A DNA stretch of 32,473 bases, taken from assembly GCF_000222685.1 (NCBI RefSeq), contig NZ_AFWJ01000277.1, positions 1-32,473 on the forward strand, written 5' to 3'. Below the pieces are notes generated by a model that saw only the letters and a program-made list of their open reading frames with translations, was not told where the DNA came from and ran no database searches. Positions 28,145 through 32,473 of the stretch are shown in pieces. The position numbers were made by a program, and so were the translations under genes. Position 1 is the stretch's first letter. The number at the start of each line of letters is the position of its first letter. The DNA is from Vibrio nigripulchritudo ATCC 27043. Its GTDB lineage: Bacteria; Pseudomonadota; Gammaproteobacteria; Enterobacterales; Vibrionaceae.

Positions 28145-28501
28145 CTAGATCAACAACGCAATGATGCCGCCAAGTGTTGCCGCCGCGGACAAATATTGCC
28201 CCGCGGAATAGGAGGTATCGTCTTCTTCTTTAAACTTATCTGGGTGATCCATCCCTAGTGCGCCATGGGCAAACGATTCGACTTTATCGCCGACGCTCTT
28301 ATCGCCTACAGCTACGCCTTCTTTCTCGATTTGTTGTAATGCTGCCAGCAGAGCCTTGCCTTCAGCAGACAAGGTCACTTTGTTCTGTTCCACTTTGACT
28401 GCAGAATTCGCGACGGCTTCATCGGTCGCTTTGGCATTCGTGCTGCTGGTGGTTGCAGTGGCTGGCGTGACTCGCACTGGCTCTGATCCAATCGAAGTCA
28501 T
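28145..28501 (-). CDS. Unrecognised 118-residue protein with a hydrophobic C terminus
   Basis: The start at 28501 is chosen because it has GAGGAG six bases upstream; an upstream in-frame start lacks this. The N-terminal 45 residues are rich in Thr, Ala and Ser and are probably disordered. A short helix follows (KVTLSAEGKALLAALQQIEK), then a Gly/Asp-rich segment (FAHGALGMDHPDKFKEEDD). The last 17 residues are hydrophobic (YLSAAATLGGIIALLI), suggesting a C-terminal membrane anchor. I do not recognise the family. It follows the ChaN-like gene in the same direction after a 141-bp gap with two hairpins. Confidence 0.75.
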   Translation of the reverse strand: MTSIGSEPVRVTPATATTSSTNAKATDEAVANSAVKVEQNKVTLSAEGKALLAALQQIEKEGVAVGDKSVGDKVESFAHGALGMDHPDKFKEEDDTSYSAGQYLSAAATLGGIIALLI

Positions 28502-28580
28502 ATTGTACTCCTCAATATGTCCTGAATACTCTATCGGCAAAGGTTAGAAAACCTTGACTGTTTTTTCTGCCGAATTTGAT

Positions 28581-28609
28581 AGCTTCTTGTACACAATGGT
28601 CAAGAAGCT
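28581..28609. other. Hairpin between chaN and the 118-residue gene
   Basis: A perfect 9-bp stem AGCTTCTTG with CAAGAAGCT and an 11-base loop, with no T tract on either strand. A second structure at 28534-28573 nests AAGGTT/AACCTT inside TCGGCA/TGCCGA. Confidence 0.6.
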
Positions 28610-28642
28610 AGCAAAAATCAGTCCAGTTCTGAGGAGAGGGAT

Positions 28643-29581
28643 TTACTTGATGTCGCAATTCAAGCCAGCATTTCGCTTACCTAACTGGTGGTATGCTTTC
28701 ATGCGGTTTTCTTGCTTGATGTAACGAGGCGGAAGCTCTGAAACCAGTACTTGGTATCCGATAGCACTTTCTGAAATTTCAGTCACAGGGTCGATGACAA
28801 CTACATTTAAGTCTGGGTTTCGACGCTTAATTGAATGTGCTGTCCCTAAGCCTCCAGTTACGTGAAACTTACCCGCAGTGAGCAGTACTTTTTTACCCTG
28901 ATTTTCACCAAGGTACTGAACAATACTCTCGGCCATGGTTTCATCCCAGGTAACTTGTGCCGCGTATTGATTTGCGGTTTGCTCAGGCTTTCCATGGTGC
29001 ATGGATGCCATAAATTTCTGCTTGTATGGCGAATCGCTGGTATCGATGTTTTTGGCAATAAAACCGCGATCTTCTTCGCTTAAGTGTTCCGTCCAGGATA
29101 AACCCTTTCGACCAATACATTTCACCGTGTTTTTTGGTGCGTTGGCTGCAATTACATCCAAATTATTGGTGCGCGCAAATTCGACCAGAGGGCGGTAGTT
29201 GCTGGTGTAGTTTGGCCATGCGTTACCTTGTTTGATCAACGTTTGCTCGCCAATTTCACCACTAAGGTAATCATCGACCACTGGTTGCACATCTCGTGAA
29301 AACTGCTCCATTGCCAGAGCAGTGGGCAGACCCGATTGGTTGAGTGCCGCTAATAAGTCTGTCTGAAAACGGTGGGTTGCAGAATGACCATGCCACTCAC
29401 CGACCAGAACCACATCCGCAGAAGATAATTCCTCGACAAGATCGTGAAGCGCTTTGGATTTTCCGGAGGCGTAAATTTGATAATCATAGAAGGTATTTAT
29501 TGCAGACGATGAGTTCTCAGTAGAAGGCACAGCAGAACAGCCTGCAAGAAGAAGCATAGAGAGTGGAATTGTTTTTTTCAT
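28643..29581 (-). CDS. ChaN family haem/iron-regulated lipoprotein
   Basis: The 312-residue protein has a short lipoprotein signal (MKKTIPLSMLLLAGC, lipidated Cys15). It contains the family motif VLVGEWHGHSATHRFQ near residue 58, ALAMEQFSRDVQPVVDDYL, and KVLLTAGKFHVTGGLGTAHS near the C terminus. ChaN-type proteins bind haem and are outer-membrane-anchored, iron-regulated lipoproteins. A very strong GGAGGA ribosome-binding site precedes the ATG. A Fur-box-like site lies 54 bp upstream and the fhu genes are adjacent, which supports a role in iron acquisition. Confidence 0.83.
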   Translation of the reverse strand: MKKTIPLSMLLLAGCSAVPSTENSSSAINTFYDYQIYASGKSKALHDLVEELSSADVVLVGEWHGHSATHRFQTDLLAALNQSGLPTALAMEQFSRDVQPVVDDYLSGEIGEQTLIKQGNAWPNYTSNYRPLVEFARTNNLDVIAANAPKNTVKCIGRKGLSWTEHLSEEDRGFIAKNIDTSDSPYKQKFMASMHHGKPEQTANQYAAQVTWDETMAESIVQYLGENQGKKVLLTAGKFHVTGGLGTAHSIKRRNPDLNVVVIDPVTEISESAIGYQVLVSELPPRYIKQENRMKAYHQLGKRNAGLNCDIK

Positions 29582-29611
29582 AGGGTCCTCCGAAAGAGCT
29601 CGCAGTGTATT

Positions 29612-29662
29612 CTAGCCCTGAATGAAATTCAATGAATGAGAATTGTTTTCACTAAGGGCTAG
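29612..29662. repeat. 8-bp inverted repeat bracketing the Fur-like site
   Basis: CTAGCCCT (29612-29619) and AGGGCTAG (29655-29662) are perfect reverse complements 35 bp apart, enclosing the chaN promoter region in the fhuB-chaN gap. It could also act as the 3' end structure of fhuB mRNA, but lacks a T tract. Confidence 0.55.
29635..29653. promoter_or_regulatory. Fur-box-like site upstream of chaN
   Basis: AATGAGAATTGTTTTCACT contains TGAGAAT-T-GTTTTCA, a good match to the 7-1-7 Fur consensus (TGATAAT-N-ATTATCA). Located 54 bp upstream of chaN. Confidence 0.6.
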
Positions 29663-29668
29663 TTCGAG

Positions 29669-31648
29669 CTATCGGGACACTTTACTCCGCATGAGTAGAA
29701 TTAAGAAGTAAGAACCGCCGATGATAGAGACCACAATACCGGCCGATACTTGTCCGGGATAGACCACATTCTGACCCAGCCAGTCGGAAAACATCAGCAA
29801 TGACGCGCCTGTAAAGCCTGCTACCAGCATTTGATCTTTGGCGCGCTTTGCTCCCAGCATTACCGCAACGTGCGGAGCAAGCAGCCCGATAAAGGACACC
29901 GGACCCATGGTGGCGGTTACCGCAGCACAAAGCATGGCAACGAGGATCAAAAGAATCTTAAACTTTGAAGGAACATTAAGCCCTCGCGCCTGTGCAAAGC
30001 CTCTTCCTCCAGAAATCAGGGTTAACCATCGGTGTAACGACAAAGCCAATCCAGAGAGCACTAGAGTACAACCAAAGAGGGCAATGGCAGAGTTAGCTTC
30101 CACTCGGTAGGTAGAACCAGATAGCCAGGTCAGAAGCAGGTAAGCGGTTTCGTTCCCTTGCGCAAGAATAAAGTGGATAAGTGACTCAATCAGAGCAGTT
30201 ATAGCGATACCTGTGAGTATCAGCATCCCCGGTGAATACTGGTGTCGTCGACCCAATAAAAGCAGTACCGCCAGCACAGCTAAACAGCCAGCTAAAGCCA
30301 GAGAAAACTGCAGTTCAAACAGTGACGTCCCAAGCAGCATCATGCCAACCACCAGAAACAGACTGGCACCTGCCGAAATGCCCAAAATGTCCGGGCTTGC
30401 CAGCGGGTTATAGATAATTCGCTGAAGTACAACACCAGCGATGGCTAAGCCAAATCCGGCGCTAAATGCTGTCAGCATTCTTGGATATTGTTGCTCCCAG
30501 ACAAATTCGGTAGGCATTTGAATTGTCCAGCCCGAAACGTGCCCAGTGTTATAAACAAACGCGCTTAAAACGACCATGATGAGAGTCGTGACAGCCGCGA
30601 TACCTAACGTATTTGAGCGGAAGTTTAGGGACGTTTCTGGCAGCGACAGGCTCATTTGATCCTGAACTTTCAATTTGTTTCGAGCAAACCAAATTAAGAC
30701 CGGAGCACCAATGAACGCTGTGACGGTACCTGATGGAATAACGCTGATAGAGACCAAATTGATTGCCACAGTTAATGTATCCGTCGCCAGCAGCAGGCAG
30801 GCTCCCATCACCATACTGGACCAAAGTTCGGCTTTCGGTGTTCTTGCCCCTGCGTATCGGGCGATATTTGGGGCAATCAATCCGATAAAACTGATGATTC
30901 CTACCGTTGCGATGGCAGAAGAAACGAGCCAAAGACCAAGAATAAGCAAACATGCAAACGCAGGAATCAGGCTAAGCCCTCTGGCAGCGGCGTTAGTTTG
31001 CCCTAACCTCAGCAATGCCAGAATCCTTGGAGAAACGACGATTAAAACCAGTGCCAACAAGAGTTGAGGGTAGAGCCACTCAACTTGCTGCCAACCATTT
31101 TGAGCCAGATCGCCCGCACCCCAGATAAACAGATCTTTAGCGTATTCGTTGTTGAACAGAGCAATACCTGTTGCGATAGCGCCAAACAGAATATTCACCG
31201 CCATACCGGCTAAGACAACTCTGAGCCCCGATAGCTCTTTTAAGCCGACAATGGAGATAACCACTCCCAGACTAATCATGGCCCCGATAAATGGAATGAG
31301 GATAGAGGCAAAGGCAGTGGCAGGCGGAAGCCAGACACCAGCGATGATCAGGGCCAGCCAGGCACCGGAAGAAGTACCCAATGTGAGAGGAGACACCAAT
31401 GGGTTTTGAGTCAGCTGTTGCAACAGGCTTCCCACCAGCCCCAGAACACCGCCTACCATCAAGGCAATCAGGATTCTGGGAAGGTGCGCCTCGGCAAACA
31501 GAATTTCCTCAAACTCAGCAGGTTCAAATCCCGTTGTGACCAACTGGAATACAATTCCCCACTGATGACCGAGAGTTAGCTCACTGCCAATGTACCCTGA
31601 AAGTGCAAGCAGTGGGATGAACAGAAAACTTAAGCGTATTGCTGCCAT
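29669..31648 (-). CDS. fhuB: Fe(3+)-hydroxamate ABC transporter permease FhuB
   Basis: The 659-residue polytopic protein is a fusion of two FecCD permease halves. Each half has the conserved loop that contacts the ATPase: GGVLGLVGSLLQQLTQNPLV in the first and LAIAGVVLQRIIYNPLASPD in the second; paired GTSSGAWLA/GISAGASLF segments are also present. Only FhuB-type importers use this double-length single-chain permease, and the length matches E. coli FhuB (660). The ATG directly follows the fhuD stop (TAA-ATG, no gap), so they are translationally coupled. It imports ferric hydroxamate siderophores across the inner membrane with FhuC and FhuD. Confidence 0.93.
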   Translation of the reverse strand: MAAIRLSFLFIPLLALSGYIGSELTLGHQWGIVFQLVTTGFEPAEFEEILFAEAHLPRILIALMVGGVLGLVGSLLQQLTQNPLVSPLTLGTSSGAWLALIIAGVWLPPATAFASILIPFIGAMISLGVVISIVGLKELSGLRVVLAGMAVNILFGAIATGIALFNNEYAKDLFIWGAGDLAQNGWQQVEWLYPQLLLALVLIVVSPRILALLRLGQTNAAARGLSLIPAFACLLILGLWLVSSAIATVGIISFIGLIAPNIARYAGARTPKAELWSSMVMGACLLLATDTLTVAINLVSISVIPSGTVTAFIGAPVLIWFARNKLKVQDQMSLSLPETSLNFRSNTLGIAAVTTLIMVVLSAFVYNTGHVSGWTIQMPTEFVWEQQYPRMLTAFSAGFGLAIAGVVLQRIIYNPLASPDILGISAGASLFLVVGMMLLGTSLFELQFSLALAGCLAVLAVLLLLGRRHQYSPGMLILTGIAITALIESLIHFILAQGNETAYLLLTWLSGSTYRVEANSAIALFGCTLVLSGLALSLHRWLTLISGGRGFAQARGLNVPSKFKILLILVAMLCAAVTATMGPVSFIGLLAPHVAVMLGAKRAKDQMLVAGFTGASLLMFSDWLGQNVVYPGQVSAGIVVSIIGGSYFLILLMRSKVSR

Positions 31649-32473
31649 TTATTCACCTGAATCTGGTGCCAGTGCAAGCAGGCTGGTGGTCAGGGCATCA
31701 GCAACATGAAGCAGAGACATCGCACCACCATAGTTCCAAACGGGTTCCACTGAGTGTACTTTGTTACTTTTTACAAATGGCATGGCGTTCCACATTACTG
31801 ACTTTTCCAGCTCCGCTTCTTGATTAAAGGGTTTGAAATACAGCGCCAGCCCATCACCAATACCATAAAGCTCTTTCACTCGTTTCTGCGTTACGCCCCA
31901 TTGTGTGCTTGGCTGAGGGAGTGCCATTTCAAAACCAAGCAGGCTGAGTGCTTCTTGTGTGCTGGAATTATCTCCGTAGAGGTAAATGGTTGTCGTGCTG
32001 GCAAACCTAAATGCAGCGACTTTGGGTTTTGTCTCTGGGTAGCGCTTATCGAGCTTGGCTTTCATTGCCTCGATCTTGGCGTACATTTCTTCGACTTTTT
32101 GCTTAGCAACATCAGCCTTACCGAGCGCGTGACCCATTTGGTGGAAATGTTTGATAGAGCGGTCAACGTTACCCGGCTCTTGCTTGTAGGTATGGTAATA
32201 AAGCACCGGAGCAATTTTTTCGAGTCGCTCAGTCAGATCGACCTGAGGTGAACCAATAATGATGACGTCAGGTTTAAGCTGTTCAAGCCGTGCCATGTTT
32301 GGCTCCATACGTGTGCCGATGTCTTCAACCGATTCAGGTACGGCGGGTTTTACGACCCATTTGTTGTATTCAGAGATATCTGGCATTGCGACGGGGGTGA
32401 CACCCAATTCTAAGACTTGCTCTGCGATATCCCAGTTGAGAGCCGCGACTCTCACAGGCACTTCCGGCAGGGT
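31649..32473 (-). CDS. fhuD: Fe(3+)-hydroxamate substrate-binding protein FhuD (partial)
   Basis: Reading is open through the window end, so the N-terminal part with the signal peptide is missing; the frame gives at least 274 residues. Class III binding-protein features are visible: VRVAALNWDIAEQVLELGVT, VEDIGTRMEPNMARLEQLKP, the long connecting helix (residues about 110-150), and PVWNYGGAMSLLHVADALT near the end. Family members deliver ferrichrome-type siderophores to FhuB. It is directly coupled to fhuB. Any fhuC or receptor gene would lie beyond the window. Confidence 0.88.
   Translation of the reverse strand, partial: TLPEVPVRVAALNWDIAEQVLELGVTPVAMPDISEYNKWVVKPAVPESVEDIGTRMEPNMARLEQLKPDVIIIGSPQVDLTERLEKIAPVLYYHTYKQEPGNVDRSIKHFHQMGHALGKADVAKQKVEEMYAKIEAMKAKLDKRYPETKPKVAAFRFASTTTIYLYGDNSSTQEALSLLGFEMALPQPSTQWGVTQKRVKELYGIGDGLALYFKPFNQEAELEKSVMWNAMPFVKSNKVHSVEPVWNYGGAMSLLHVADALTTSLLALAPDSGE

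Overview
The window is a chromosomal segment of a gammaproteobacterium, almost certainly a Vibrio or close relative. Evidence: the FimV-TruA-AccD-FolC-DedD-CvpA-PurF block, the YbaN-Apt-DnaX-YbaB-RecR block, an RssB-type regulator, and a betIBA-choXWV glycine betaine operon in the arrangement typical of vibrios. Assignments come from reading the proteins and motifs; no database search was run.

Layout. (1) 1-7,070, + strand, housekeeping: the 3' end of fimV with a tandem repeat, truA, accD, folC, dedD (broken by one extra A in an A6 run), cvpA and purF, with a PurR operator overlapping the dedD stop codon. (2) 7,070-10,060: an orphan LysR regulator, an RssB-like response regulator, a 41-residue membrane protein and YbaN. 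(3) 10,180-14,126: apt, dnaX (with an in-phase A-AAA-AAG slippery site and a polyglutamine microsatellite), ybaB and recR, closed by a bidirectional terminator. (4) 14,126-18,590, mixed accessory genes: a DUF2799-type lipoprotein, two different cysteine-cluster proteins (YkgJ and YcgN), a second LysR regulator convergent with a periplasmic SMP-30-like propeller protein, and a low-GC gene joining two TerB-like repeats to a BRCT domain. (5) 18,740-27,640, - strand, osmoprotection: a BCCT transporter, then choV, choW, choX, betA, betB and betI, with a perfect 28-bp palindrome, the likely BetI operator, just upstream of betI. (6) 27,640-28,144: a noncoding stretch holding a degenerate copy of the BCCT leader and a possible pseudoknot. 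(7) 28,145-32,473, - strand: an unrecognised 118-residue protein, a ChaN-like haem/iron lipoprotein behind a Fur-box-like site, then FhuB and the 3' part of FhuD for hydroxamate siderophore uptake.

How the genes work together. The bet/cho operon imports choline (ChoXWV) and oxidises it to glycine betaine (BetA then BetB); BetI is expected to repress it until choline is present, and the nearby BCCT transporter is a second entry route for a quaternary amine. FhuD-FhuB and ChaN form an iron-acquisition group. The most interesting items are the dedD frameshift, the dnaX recoding signal, the TerB-BRCT protein, and the duplicated BCCT leader flanking the bet operon. No clear novel multi-gene system, CRISPR array, tRNA, rRNA or intact insertion sequence was seen.
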